The notes under the pieces were generated by a model, which saw nothing but the letters and a program-made list of their open reading frames with translations, did no database searches and was not told the DNA's origin. A stretch of DNA of 64,000 bases, from NCBI GenBank assembly GCA_022695795.1, contig MU404083.1, positions 62,001 through 126,000 on the forward strand. Reading direction: 5' to 3'. Source of the DNA: Biscogniauxia marginata. Taxonomy: Eukaryota; Ascomycota; Sordariomycetes; Xylariales; Xylariaceae. The translations under genes and the position numbers were made by a program. Shown here in pieces: positions 10,928-23,403 of the stretch. Every line of letters starts with the position of its first letter. The stretch's first letter is position 1.

Positions 10928-11538
10928 CGGGAGGAGGTGAAAATGTTTCAATGTTTCTGAAAAAGGGGGTGACGGTGTTCGGGTGTTATGATATTACTTG
11001 TTGGGGTCCGGGGAGGAAGGGGAGGAAGGGGCATGCCTTCTTGGGTTGGTTCTCTTACATCTCGAACTGATCTTTCAACTAGAGGATAGGGGGGGCCAAA
11101 TCAGGCGAAATGAGACATGCAGGTGGAATTATTTAGAACCGAGGAGTAATCCCATTAATCGGATCAGATCGGACTAGGTAGATCGATTCCATCAGCCGTT
11201 ACCACCATGCATTCTCTCATTGGCGATACTGATAGTGAAACAATTTTTGCTTTTTTCTTTCTTGGTGGACTTGTAAATCGCGGGGTCGTTAGACGAACTG
11301 CCTGCTCGTCTAATACTAATACAACAAAAAGTTCCATTGTATGTTTTTAAGTCTGAACATGACTTGGGTCTCATTCATATCGAGCTTTGCCCTCCAAGAT
11401 AATGACAAGCCAAGGACACTGTGTTTTGAATATACGATTTATACATATCTTTTCTTAACCCATCTACAGCCTTGCAAGACACATAACCCGCTCATGACGC
11501 TAAATTATGGGGGCAGATTGATTGGGAGTGTGATTCTA
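10928..11538. other. Convergent intergenic region
   Basis: 3' flanks of the CCDC97-like gene and of the dioxygenase gene. G-rich tracts occur at 11007-11031. No gene recognised; the ORF 11341-11841 (plus) is mainly a shadow of the dioxygenase. Confidence 0.55.
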
Positions 11539-12724
11539 CTAATCCAGATCTGGCACGGGCAAGTGGTCTACGAGCTTCATCCGCAGTCCCAATTTCCGCA
11601 GGGCCTCTACGGCGTTCTGGTCTCGCAGCCGCTCCGTCTCCTCCTGGCTCGTGAGGACAAATTCCTGCTTCAAGAACCAGCTCCCTTCTGCGATGCCGTA
11701 CTCCTTCGCCGTCGCCGCGTCTACCTTGTCCAGGTCCACTATCAGGCTCTGCTTCACGCCGAACACAGCGTCGGAGGTCTCGTACGGATCGCCGCGCATG
11801 TAGAGCGCCCTGCATCACGGCTGAATGTCAGCGATATTTGAGGAAAGCAATATCTATCATGTGGGCAGAGATGATAGAGAAGTATATTTTGGCCGTATAA
11901 TATAGCGAGCATCATCAAAGGGGGTGAGAATAGGGTGCAACTCACGTAATCAGATTGTCCAATCCTTCCTTCTGAAACATGAAGTGCAAATGCGCGGGCC
12001 TCCAACAATGTCGGCCCAGCCTCTCCAGGAGCTTGCCGACGGGCCCGTCATGCGGGATAGGATAGCTGACGGGTCTGATTCCCTTGAACCAGAACCGGCC
12101 CTCGCTGTCGCTCACCATGACGCACCGCTCGCTCGGCTCCTGGCGATCCGAGTGCTGCACGTCGTAGTGGCCGCTGCTGTCCGTCTCCCAGATGTCGATC
12201 TTGACCCCCTCTACGGGCTTCCCCGCCGTATCCTTGACGGTGCATACACACAAGAGCGGCTCGCCCTCCGGGTCCGAGGACATATTCGCGCCATTGGCTA
12301 GCGTGGGCGCGTCGTGCGTGTGGAAGGGCCCTAGTACGGAGCCTTCGGTTGAGGACGGCGGTTTGGGGTGGTTGATGCTGTCGACCAGCAGGGAGAGACC
12401 CAATATATCGGATAGGAGGATGAATTCCTAAAGGGTGAGAGGATGCCCCGTGTCAGCGGCGCCTCCAGATATATTCGAGGACAGACTCACGTGGCGAACG
12501 TCGCTGCTGATCTGGCCACAGCCAACCAGGAAGTTCAAGGCCGCCATCCACTCGTCGGTGCTGAGGCGGGTTTCGCGCGCGAAGTCGTGCAGGTGCGTGA
12601 CCAGACGCTCCATCAGGTAGGTAAGCCGCCGGTCTTGACATTGCGCATTGATGCGATTGGTGTTGGGCGTGATGTTGTCGATCGTGAGATCCAGGAGTAC
12701 CGGGGCTTTGCTCGAAGCAGGCAT
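11539..12724 (-). CDS. Intradiol ring-cleavage dioxygenase (catechol/hydroxyquinol 1,2-dioxygenase type)
   Basis: Non-haem Fe(III) enzyme that opens catechol-type rings between the two hydroxyls, feeding aromatic breakdown into the beta-ketoadipate route. Exons are 12491-12724, 11946-12427 and 11810-exclusive 11539-11809; introns of 63 nt (GTGAGT...TTTAG) and 136 nt (GTGAGT...GCAG) join in frame to 328 residues. The PROSITE-type segment VEGVKIDIWETDSSGHY ends in iron ligand Tyr166. The other ligands are Tyr200 in RPVSYPIP and His224/His226 in RPAHLHF, spacing as in bacterial CatA. The N-terminal 100 residues form the helical dimerisation region. No signal peptide, so intracellular, unlike the secreted fungal intradiol group. 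Catechol and hydroxyquinol preference cannot be separated by eye; length and fungal context slightly favour hydroxyquinol. Confidence 0.9.
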
Positions 12725-13769
12725 TGCTGGTTAGGGGCCTCTCAGAGGAGAGGGATCTAATCTAGGTGAATACGGTAATATCGTCCCAGGACTACAGGGA
12801 ATAAGGGGAGAGGACTGTATTCTGAGGTGACGTGAAATGGAATCTAGCAGGCGAGCCTTGGTGGTGTAGTAAACATAGTAATGAAGCCCAAGGTGAACAG
12901 CTACTCCCCACCCTTGTTGACTTATGTAATTATCTGTCATACTGATCTGTCTCCATTCTGGTCTGGGGAGCTCAGGATTTCACGGCAATTGTTTGGGGAG
13001 CGACGGGAGTTGACTTGTACGAAGCCTCGGGCCCACAAGGTCGCCTTGGGACAAGATTGTTCCCTAGCCGTACTAAGACGCTTCGGGAATAAACAAGAGA
13101 GATTCTCCCAAGCCGTGGCCATTATCAAGTACATCCCAATGGCCTGGAAGTATGTGATTGTAGCAGACGTACATGGCGGGTAGTCGGGTTGTGGGGTTTG
13201 TAAATCATGAGATGGGACTAGGTTGGGTTTAGGGAGTTTAATGGATGTTTGCTATAAGGAGGGGTGCAGTGCGGGGAGAATTATAGTCGGCTCTATTGTC
13301 TAGTTGCATAAGCCATTTAGAACGATCTCCTCCAAATCAGCTTGCCCTCATTACTAATAACTCGTAGCTTATCCTACCTCTTATCAGCTGGGCCTATTCA
13401 ACGCGCTTCACTTTAAAAAGATATGGCCCCGCGGCAGATCGATATCCCGTGCCCTCCCCCGCCACCTACCTACCAACCCTACCTAGTACTAGTCATTCTC
13501 TAAGGACCTCAGCCAACAGTAACAGTAGCATGCAGTACAACCTGCTAGTGTCTCACTAGACGTGTAATTCCGTGTTAGTACCTAAACGCCCCGATTCGCT
13601 GCGTGCCGTTATCGAACTTCAAGGAACCGCTCTGCCGCAGGCCGAAACAACATTTTCATTATTTGTTAGTCCGTATTTTATCAAAGTTAACAATTAATAT
13701 TTAAGTTTTAATGAAAGGTTTAATGTTATGAAATCTTTTTTCAAATTATTATATAAAAGTCTCACGAGA
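12725..13769. other. Intergenic region with rising AT content
   Basis: Promoter side of the dioxygenase at the left. From about 13660 the sequence becomes strongly AT-rich and ends abruptly at the NRPS relic, suggesting an old breakpoint or repeat-mutated flank. CCTA motifs occur at 13466-13488. No gene recognised. Confidence 0.5.
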
Positions 13770-16160
13770 TATTCTCCGCCTTCAGTTATGGCTCAACACT
13801 AGTGCTCCGAGATTCAGCTGATCCGTTAGAGCACCTTTCATATGTTGGTACTGCCGTTTTGGCCCCATCGATAGCAAGTATTCTAGACCCTACTGATTAT
13901 CCATCGTTGAAAGTCATTTACCTAGTATGCGAAGCGGTTTCACAAAATGTTTGTGATAAATGGACAAGTAGGGTTACTGCGTATAACATGTATGGACCTA
14001 CAGAAGCGACGGCGGTGCGACGATAAATCAGCTTCGCTGTCAACGACCAGTAACGTTGCGTAGGCCAAGCCCATCGACTCGAATATGGGTGCTTCACAGC
14101 AAAAGAAGGTTTGTTCCACCAGGCGTAGTCGGTGAGATTTACATTGCCAGAGTGCAGGTATCCCAGGGGTATGTGAACAGTTCTACCGAGACTGCAAGCC
14201 CGTTTCTGGCGGACACCATACACGCGAGGGATGGAGAGCACACCGATACCAGTGGGGATCATATGTATCGCACTGGAGATCGAGGCAAATGGGACGAGCA
14301 AGGTGAACTCTAGTGTTGTGGTCGGAAAGACAGACATATCAAATTGCGAGGCTTCCGGGCCGATCTGGGTGCCATCGAAGCTCGAAGCCAGGCTTCAATC
14401 CCAGGATACACCGCAGTAGCTGCCGCGGCGTGTAATAGTGGCTCACTTGTGGCCCGACTTTTACCTAGTGACTTGTCAACAGATGGCATCAGAACTACTT
14501 TCGAAGGTTCTGCCAAGTTATGCTGTAATACCTCGACAAGTCATTGCTGTCTCAGAATTCCCGAAAACAAACGCCGGAAAGCTCGATTACAAAGCTATAC
14601 AGGCACCATCGAGTAACACACGCCTTGAACCTGGAGCTCCTAAAAGAAAGAGCGAGTACCTATATGAAGAGTTCTCCTCCAAGTTTTCCGAGCTTGGAGA
14701 GAAACCCTGAGACTCGACGGCGCTTCTCTCAGCACGGAATCCAACTTCTTGGCATTGGGCGGGAATTTTTCTCTCAAGCTCCATTTAGCTAATAGGCTTT
14801 CAGCTCGGCTTGACTACGTTGTTTCACTCGCTTCAATAATCCAGTCGCCAATTCGTGGTGACCTTATAAACGGGCTTGAGAAATACGCTCAGACTGAGCG
14901 GAACCTTTTCTATCTGGCACTACCCGTCTCACCTATTGAAGAGGACTGGTTTGAGAAATATTAGTTCTGTGGCAACTCGTCATCTTTTAATGTTAAGATG
15001 TGTTTTAGACTTGGCCCCAACGTTAACCTTTAAAACTACAGGATAGTTGGGATTCATGTTTGGTTCGTCACAGTGTCTCTCGATACCGTTTTGAGCACTC
15101 AAATGGTTCTATACGGAAGACATTTTCAAAAATCCCACCAAAAGTCCAAAAACTAGACTGGATCGACATTTCCAAGAAGATAAACCTACCTTCCAACCTG
15201 GAACATGAGCCATATCGTTGAATAATATACTCTACTGAGTAGGTAAGCTCCAGGTATTTCAACACAAGTCTTAACAAATTAATTCAAATAAGCGATGACT
15301 CCATATTGCAGTACAGCCCTCTATTCAGGACTTTGAATTCTGGTAAGACTGCCTTAGAGACCTCTCGAGCCCGAACTACAGCACCGGCAAGTGGCAGTCG
15401 CGCAGTTCGTACAGTGGATACTCTCGCATATGTAAGATATTAACTTAATTGTTCTATAAACTACCTGATGCGCTAATTTAGTATCCCAAATATGACCCGT
15501 AGCACATCATATGACTCTCGCAGATATCTGTCTCGCATTATAATATCATTCAAATACGATAGATATCGTCCTAGGAGCACCATATCTAAGTAGAATTTCC
15601 AGCGAAGCTCAGGACATCGTGGAGTTTTTCTTAGAGCCTCTCCCGGTTCGAATCTGCTATGCTTTCAACGGACCCTCCGTTGGTCATAGTTTCCTCCATA
15701 CGGTGCAGGATTTTAGCCACAAAGCACTGGGTCGAGCTCTTCCTTGGAATATACTCCAGAAAACACTCGGTATCGGACCGAGCTTTCCAGATTCAAACCT
15801 ATTCGACGTGATGGTATCATATCACGATGGCTACGAGACTATGGGAATGGAAGGGGTAGATGATATGCTCCTTTGTACTGGGCTGGATGATCAAGGTTCA
15901 AGATTATAGTTGAGCTCATTGTTGCGAACGACAGCTCACTACTTCTAAGACTAGAGTACAGTGATGAATGTTTCGATGAGGATAGCATTGAGATAGTGGA
16001 GATGTTGATAGTTCGGGCATTAAGTATGATTGTATATAGACCATTATGTTTAAACATCAACCATTTGTTTGCTACGGCGCAGAAAGATACCACAAGGACC
16101 ATTTGTTTCAACTCGAGTAAGTTCTATGGGATTAAGTTTAAAGATCTCTAAATGTATGTC
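13770..16160 (+). pseudogene. Relic of a non-ribosomal peptide synthetase (adenylation, carrier, condensation)
   Basis: Scattered, frame-shifted and stop-interrupted blocks in the order expected of an NRPS module. 13784-14026 is the middle of an adenylation domain (VTAYNMYGPTEAT). 14056-14340 holds the later adenylation motifs (MYRTGDRGKWDEQGEL), and near 14545-14590 the A10 lysine motif FPKTNAGKLD appears. 14749-14900 is a carrier domain in which the phosphopantetheine serine of the LGG-x-S motif is replaced by Phe. 15300-15400 and 15590-16110 are condensation-domain pieces (FFLEPLPVRI, PDSNLFDVMVSYHDGYETM). At least seven frame changes or stops separate them, so no product is expected. The 5' end is truncated at AT-rich DNA. 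Loss of the carrier serine by a C-to-T type change fits repeat-induced point mutation, which is inference. Confidence 0.85.
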
Positions 16161-16449
16161 ACCTTCGTGTCAATTCGAGAAATCATAGTACAATGGCTAG
16201 ACACTATAGATCTGGTCACCGGGATTGCAGTTTGCTATAATAACATAATTCTACAGAATAGCAAAGTCACTCGGAATTGAGGCAGAGACGAGTTTCCCTG
16301 CAACTGCTTCAGTCCCTTTTAGTCACGACGAGAGATGATGTAGAGACGGGAATGAACTGGAGCTTGGAACAGGGATCGACAGTACAGATTACACTTAACT
16401 AAAACTGAAAATGAAAATAAAATTTATGGCTCTTATGTCGTAAGTAATG

Positions 16450-16680
16450 CTACTTCTGCTTCTGCATCATCTGCATAGACTCACTCAAACCTTTCTGCCC
16501 ACACATACGGCTCTTAATGTGACTAGCCACGCCTGCAGCACTATTTGAGCCAGAATTAATCGCATTCGGGGTTGTCTTCAGGAAAGAAGAATTGTCTCCA
16601 GCGGCAAAGCAACCCTTCAAGCTAGTCTCTCCAATCCTTCTGGCGTAATCTCGAGACTAAGTAGCGTTACAGCTATTCTC
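16450..16680 (-). pseudogene. Relic tail of a thioredoxin-reductase-like (FAD/NAD) oxidoreductase
   Basis: Reading leftwards, one frame gives RRIGETSLKGCFAAGDNSS followed by FLKTTPNAINSGSNSAAGVA and stops at 16450-16452. The GLFAAGD-type motif binds the FAD pyrophosphate/ribityl region, and the following helix is typical of the C-terminal end of thioredoxin reductases and their cluster-borne relatives such as GliT. Nothing upstream of about 16680 can be read as the rest of the enzyme, so it is a fragment. It lies convergent to the NRPS relic, as such genes do in clusters making disulfide-bridged peptides. Confidence 0.65.
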
Positions 16681-16699
16681 CTATGTTATTCTACCTGTG

Positions 16700-19600
16700 T
16701 TGACCCTCTCTTATAAGCCGTATTTACACAAACAGCGTCTATGGTCCTTCGCAAGGTTCCTTCATCACATATGCAAGCTTAAACTAAAGACCAATATGTA
16801 GAAAACAATTATGTGCACTGCTAAAAGTCAAAAAGTACAGTAAGATTGGTGAAGTTGATTCTTGTAAGTCGTCGACAGTCTATAAACTTGCAGTAATTAT
16901 AGCTAGGCCACGCAGTTTAACGCGATATATTGCTAGCAATTGTGACAAGGGCTAATAGACTTGGAACAAGACTTCAAGTTCATCTAATAATTTTCTTTGG
17001 TCTCAAGGGACTTGAAAGTCTAAGTTCATTCAAAAGGGTCCCAGGGATTTCTCTACCTTTTTATACCCAATCTGACTGCCTGGGGCTTACCTCATACTAT
17101 GCATGTTGGTACCAGCCAATCCAACCTTAGTATCTATCTCTAATAACCATCTTGCCATATGACCAACTGGCCTTGGCAGGCTTTGGGTGTTCATACGTGT
17201 GACAGTAATAATGGAACCCCCCGCTCACAAACACACGTACCCAACCCCCAACGACCCCCACGGTCTGGAGCGGGCGGTCTCATGTTAGGTCGAATCGTGG
17301 TTGTTTGAGGCCAAGTACAGATATCTATGATCGAGATCACTGCCTCACGCATGGGTGAAATGGCCGAAAATGAGGCGGTATGAACAGTTGGTCGTGTAGC
17401 CGAGACCAAGAAAACGCACTAGCGTACGAGGGAGGACTTAGGCGTATAGGCTTTGTGTCCATCCCCCAGCTGCCATTTCACCAATGATATCCACAGTCAA
17501 TTGGGGGATGGCAACGTTAGCAACCATAGCCGAAAGCTGGTCCCTTAGCGATCTCGCCGATGCCATCGACCAGAGCCGAGCACTGTTCCCCGACCTAGCC
17601 AAGCGTTTTGTACTGTCATAGGTAGTCTAAGTCCAGGAGTGCACTGGCTACTGGCATAGCTCCCGGGTAGCTGTGCCCGCTGGTCATCGCGAGAGATACC
17701 TAAGAAGATAGGTTACGAGTCGCAGTACTCGAGGGTCCACTGCTGGGCAGGCGAGCGAGGCCAGCGACGTTGCGTGAGATGCTTGATGAGACGCGGTGGC
17801 GGCCGAGCGTGTCCCAGGAGTTGAGATTTTTGTCCCACTATCACTGTGAGGAACCAGATAGGCACTTCCTGGTCGGATTCCTATATATAGTCTAGAAGAG
17901 GAATTCGAGTATGGTCGTCGAGGTTGGATATCTTAATACAAGGTGGAAAAGGAACTTGACCATAGTCGGCAGAGTTAGGGCATCACGTAGTTCGACCAGC
18001 CATCCGTGGTAAGATTTGCCACCTAATCTTTCCATCTGACGTCGTACGAATTGTGGGAGCTCTCTGTATCGCACTCCAGTCATACTGGTTAGACTGTTTA
18101 TGATAGGTAGGTATGATTGTAGTTTATTTTGTGTCAGGTTGGTTAAAGTGTGAATCTCATCCATATAATATGTCGCGGGAATGCGAGCTTCTGCGAGGAG
18201 TGGAGACAGGAATAGAGATATAAGAGGTATACTTCAGTATGAATGTACCTATATATGATTTCTGACAATAGTCGATACATGTCAATATTAGGATAGACAT
18301 GGGGTTGGCAATATGATATCTCTGAAGTGATGTTTCGACTTTATGGCGTTTAAGATTGTTTTGCTGCTATTATTATCACAATGCCTGAGTTGTAGTTGAT
18401 ATTGGCAATGGTATGTGAAAGCGATCCCTTCTTCCCGGTGCAGGCCTTTCCGTAGAGCAAGAGACGGCATGCTCCTGTCCTTCTCGTCACATGGGGCCAT
18501 CCACCGAGACAACCACAGGCGGCCTGCGAGGCCCGCGAATGCCAGCACAGGCGACTGCAAGGTCGCCTGGCGATTCTTGAGGCTCGCGGTAGTAGCAGAG
18601 TCCTACACATCCCTCCTACCCCCCATGAATATAGCCTCCCCAGATAGGAAGGGATTGGGGCCATCTCTGTAACCCACGAACCCGTGGTAGGCTAAAGTCT
18701 CCCGGGCCTCTGTATAGAACTCGCAGCGCTATTACGAGCCTCTCGCCACTAATATCTTCGGCAAAAAGACTACTGAGGCTTTTACCGGGGGGTTCTGTCG
18801 ATCAGGCTTGCTTCGGGCTGGGACTAGGACATGAAAAATATCACCAGTCAACTACCCCCTCAGGATAGTGTTGGTGTGATTTTTGGCGCCGTATTAATCA
18901 GTCGAGACAAAGGTGAATACGGACCCTGGGGTAAGGGCAAACTGGCCCGCTGGAAGGACTGTGAAAGCGTTTTCCAAGCCAACGTGCGAATTTTGATGTG
19001 TCCTTCTGTGGCCAGGAGAATAGGGGTCTCCATTGTGCCAGATAGATCAATGAGTTGATAAAGTGACATGGCCTCTAGGTCCGCTCGTTGAAAGCTCTTA
19101 TGTTTAATTAAAGTGCACTTCTGGAAAGTCCTCAAGGTCCTCAGGACTTTCCTTCCTGCTCATCTTGACCTCCACTAGTTTGAACTCGTCAGTATCTTCA
19201 CGCTCACAGATCTTGGCTGAGTGTTCTCACATGTCAGGCTTCCATCGGCTTTACAGTGGTTGGTAGGATTCTGCCGCCTTAATTTAATGTTACGGTTGAA
19301 CATCCAAGATGTGGATGGTATCCCCGAGGCGCAGAATGAATAAAATGTAACAACGTTTTGATGTTCTAGAGTGGTGTGTGACGAAGCACTAACAACCTTG
19401 ACATTAAACAAGGGTGTATATTTTGTACACTTGGAGACTATTTAACACAAGATTAGTTTCGACTCTCTGACTCACAAATCAGGGGTATCTATTACATACC
19501 ATTTTGGCGCCAGTCCTTATGTCGGTAGTTGTAACAAGGACAAAGATGAAGTATCTTTACTTATGAGGCTTATAAAACGCGCCAATATTCCGCTACTCGC

Positions 19601-22557
19601 TAATTATCGAAATCTAGAACTTGTAAGTCAGCCTTTGTATGTTTAAAATTAAGGGAGAAAAACAAATACCGACCTTGCTTATTGCAACGTGTTCTTGGTG
19701 GCGGCAATGAATTCTTGGTGAAGGTGTGTCTAGACTCGCCGCCTTTCATTGTATGAATAGCTGCTCTATAGTCTCTGATTCGACTAAGAGCTTAGCTATT
19801 TTATGAGCTGTCCATGATCCATCTATGGAAAGACATATGAGGTGGCCATAGGTAGCCTTTCAGCTGGGCAGTACCGCGGATATGGTGGAATCGGAAGTAC
19901 AGACAAACTATAGTTCGCCGACTCACTATCGGTCAGGGCCCAGAGGCTGTCACTCGTCAGCGACAGTGGGCTGCTTGGCTTCTAGCTCTACTCCCTGGAC
20001 GATGTTCGTCATCCTCGCCAACCTCAGCTCCGGACGCCTGGGAGGTTGCCCGCCAGTCAGGTGTGTGCAAGGATCAGGATCGCGAGGAAGTCCCCCCTCT
20101 TGCGAGCATACGTGCTAAACCTCCTGGGGTCGATACCCGCACTCCACCGCCACTCCGCAGCGACGTCTGGGTCGTGCATCTTGGTCCTCTCCAGCGTTCC
20201 CTTCTCGGACTCGTCCCAGCTTCGAACGAGGCGTAGAGGGTTGCCGCTGGTGGTCAGGCAGGTAGCCATTTATGAGATAACTAGACACAAGTATCCTATG
20301 ATTAGTTCTTCCTTGAAAGGGAAAAGAATAAAAAGTTGTTTGTCGGCAGCTGGGCCAAGCATGTAGGTCGGGTAGGCTACTCACCATGACTGTTATCATT
20401 ATTAGTAAATCGATACTTAGGAGGCTTAATGAGGCCGAGATTAAAAGGACGAAGGGAAGCCATTCGTCACTCGCTTCCACAATTAGGATGGGATCTAGCT
20501 GGGGCTGTAACAGGGTTGGCTAGAATAGGGTTGACAGGGCCGCGACGAGAAGTCCATGTCCTCATCCCTCTCGGTGTAGAACGAGGTGGCGACCCCATGA
20601 TGATCGGTGTGATAAACCGAGGCACTTTCGTGATGATGAAAAAATAATATAAAATTAGGATTGTGCAAAGCACAATAGATGGTTGTGGGAGACTGGGGAA
20701 AAAAAAGTTGTGTGGGAGGGAGGAATAAAAAAATAAACAAAACCAAAACGCGGGTGGGCTTTTGTGTTCTAGGGTATGGTAGCTGTAGCCGAAAATTCTT
20801 TGTCTGATGTCGTTGATCGGGAGAATAGGACTCTATAGCAACGTATTGTGGTCTGTGCATGGTCGATAGGGGGGAGTTTGCAGTGAGGCTATGTGCTCAA
20901 TGCACCACTATAGTTCTCTAGGTACTTTAGGTATGTACTAGACCTACCTAGGTATTACCTGTTTTACAGATATTCTTTCATCAGTAAATACATGTTCACT
21001 CTTTTTTTTTTCCACCACAAATTCACACCTATCGTTCACATAAGTCTATCAAGCCCTATACTTGCCTTGACCCGTAATACACACTCAAAAATTCTACTGT
21101 CTGTTCAAAAATATGCAAAGTCACTTGATTGTTGATGGTGATAAATCAGTAAACCAAAAATGGCACATCAAAATAACAAGTTGATATGAATTATAATGGC
21201 TAAGCTATTTATTGATGTTGATATTTCTATTCTTAGCACTGGGATATCCCACATGCACGCAGAGTCATGCTTTGTACAAGGATCTAGGCCCCCGTGCATG
21301 ATCATAAATGTCTTGGGTGACTTTGACGAATTGGTCACGGAACATCTCCGTACATCTACTATAGCTCAAAAATGGCTGGGTAGCCTTCTACATCTTAATT
21401 CGTACTAGGTAGGCCTGAACCGCCATGAAGTATACTTTAGAAGATATGTGATGATATCATGGCTGTTTCATTGTATAAAGGGTAAAAAGAGAAAGAAAAT
21501 TAAAGATACATAAGAGGACGGCCCTTTGCACACAGGCGACCGCTTTTATCTCCTAATAAAGTTCTACACTACGCGCACTCTCTACTGCCTTAAGCCTCTG
21601 TCGGCCAGGGCTGCTACAATGAGCCATCACCATCAAAAAGGACCGCCTGACGTAAGTCGTCATGAGGCATAAATTTATCAATAACTACACATCATTGGCT
21701 AGCTGGGATGCCATAGCCACTCTAGCATTCGGCCATATAATAGCAACAGGGGGGCCGAGGAAGTTTATCCTATATAGCCTATAATAGTCAGGCGGCCGTA
21801 TATGACCTATGACCTATGACGACACCTTGTGCTAATTACACCGACTACCGTATCACCCTGGACACGACAATCTTAATAATTTTCCTCGACACGTCCCTTG
21901 GAAGCCAATCAAGAACGGTGATAGCATGGTTCCCCAGACTCCGCACTATCAATATTGAGGCTTTGTGGGGGAGCCAGCAGGGCAACATCTCCAATCAGGA
22001 GCTCCATATCATGGCTATATGGGTTGTGCTTCATCTATCCTTTAAAGAGGCGCGGTATGAACTCGGCCGAAGAGAATATTCCCCCCAAATCCGTTGGCCT
22101 TGTCTCCTCACGAAGCAGTCTCTTCTCACCAAGGGCAAGGGCAACAACGGTCCGTTACCCAGGGAGCCATGCGGCCGATTTACATGTATCCCACGATGGT
22201 AGCTGACATGGCAACATACTTGCCGTGTACTAGATGCATGACAATTATTTACTCATGTTGATATCGGCTCTCTCATGGCATTGCTATCCCGGTGGCAGGA
22301 AATGCCGAGATTGGATACCTTTGTATGAAGTCTAGATCGAACCGGGTTTTCGAAGTATAACAGCTTGGGTATACATGTCCTAGTCGCCCATCCCCCAGAT
22401 TTTCCCTCCTTCAGAGATCTACATAAATATACCGCGTCGCCCCTTGTTTGCCAAGGCCTTTCCCTCTCGCCAGAGTCTCTTCGTTCTTTTCTTGTAATAT
22501 ACATACATACATACCTACTTACTTACAGTACCGTACGTACATAAACGCAAGCCCACA
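16700..22557. other. Gene-poor block of 5.9 kb, nothing recognised
   Basis: Patchwork of AT-rich DNA and short GC-richer islands (about 17200-17860, 18420-18610 and 19880-20260). ORFs of 60-128 codons occur on both strands (for example minus 18860-19135 and minus 19175-19411, plus 21816-22202), but none shows a family motif. The island at 20057-20480 (minus) could be an exon of an orphan gene: a 70-codon frame begins at 20269 and a possible donor GTGAGT lies near 20383, but the frames do not join cleanly. A tandem GACCTAT repeat lies at 21800-21818. No tRNA or transposon ORF seen. Confidence 0.45.
22393..22398 (-). promoter_or_regulatory. Possible CreA-type carbon-repressor site upstream of the AA9 gene
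   Basis: CTGGGG on the minus strand fits the SYGGRG consensus of the glucose repressor CreA/CRE1. It lies 160 nt before the start codon of a cellulolytic-type gene, where such sites are common. A single short match can easily be chance. An AT-rich AAATATA element about 30 nt downstream could serve as TATA box. Confidence 0.25.
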
Positions 22558-23322
22558 ATGCTATTCGCTTTCCCTCTCATCCTCGGCCCGGTTCTCGTCG
22601 CCGCCCACGGCGCGGTAACCAGCTACGAGATCGGCGGCAAGACGTACGAGGGCTACCAGGGCTTCTCGCCCGTGGCGGGGGCGCAGATCATCCAGCGGCA
22701 GTGGCCCGACTATAACCCCATCATGACGGTGACGGACGCCAAGATGACGTGCAACGGGGGCACGTCGGCACCGCTCTCGGCAGAGGTCGCGGCCGGCGAG
22801 AACGTGACCGCCTTCTGGAAGCAGTGGACACACGAACAGGGTCCCGTGATGGTGTGGATGTACCCGTGCGAGAGCGGGTTCGGGTCCTGCGACGGCAAGG
22901 CTAAGAAGTGGTTCAAGATCGACGAGATGGGAGCCTGGGGCGACACGCTCAACAGCGCCAACTGGGGCACCGCACTCGTCTACAAGAACCTCAAGTGGTC
23001 TAGCCGGATCCCGGCCTCCCTCAAGCCCGGCGACTACCTCATCCGCCACGAGCTACTCGCTCTGCACCAGGCCAACACACCTCAGTTCTATCCCGAGTGC
23101 GCGCAGATCACCGTCACTGGCTCCGGCACGGCGACCCCGGGCGCCGAGTTCTTTACCTCCATCCCGGCGTACGCGGCCCAGTCTGACCCGGGTGTCATGG
23201 TGAGTTACTCGCTGTCTGCCCTTTATAAGTGAGGAAATGCTAATAAAGATAATTAGGTGGATATCTACATGGGAAAGGCTACTACTTACACACCTCCCGG
23301 TCCCAAGGTCTGGACTGGCTGA
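22558..23322 (+). CDS. AA9 lytic polysaccharide monooxygenase
   Basis: Secreted copper enzyme that oxidatively cleaves cellulose or related glucans. Exons 22558-23199 and 23257-23322 are joined across a 57-nt intron (GTGAGT...TTAG) to give 235 residues. A short signal peptide of 16 residues (MLFAFPLILGPVLVAA) ends directly before His17, which becomes the N-terminal copper ligand of the mature enzyme. The second ligand is His92 in THEQGPVMVW and the axial Tyr is Tyr178 in QFYPECAQ. His164 and Gln176 give the usual second-sphere pair. Cys65 and Cys181 probably form the conserved disulfide, and Asn82 is in an NVT glycosylation site. There is no cellulose-binding module; the protein ends 8 residues after TTYTPPGP with WTG. 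Regioselectivity (C1 or C4) cannot be read by eye. A degraded LTR lies 80 nt beyond the stop. Confidence 0.94.
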
Positions 23323-23403
23323 TGAATGGAAAGCCTGACTGGATTTCTAAGGGGTGATAGGAGGCAATGTCAAACCTAGAGCCTCCGTTTCACTTAGACT
23401 TTT

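Noticed and set aside
10439..10951. Minus-strand frame rich in Leu/Val/Pro over the acidic repeats
   Set aside because: Direct consequence of GAC/GAG repeats read backwards.
15643..15660. tRNA-like GGTTCGAATC box
   Set aside because: Lies inside the NRPS condensation relic reading PLPVRICYA; no A box or cloverleaf around it.
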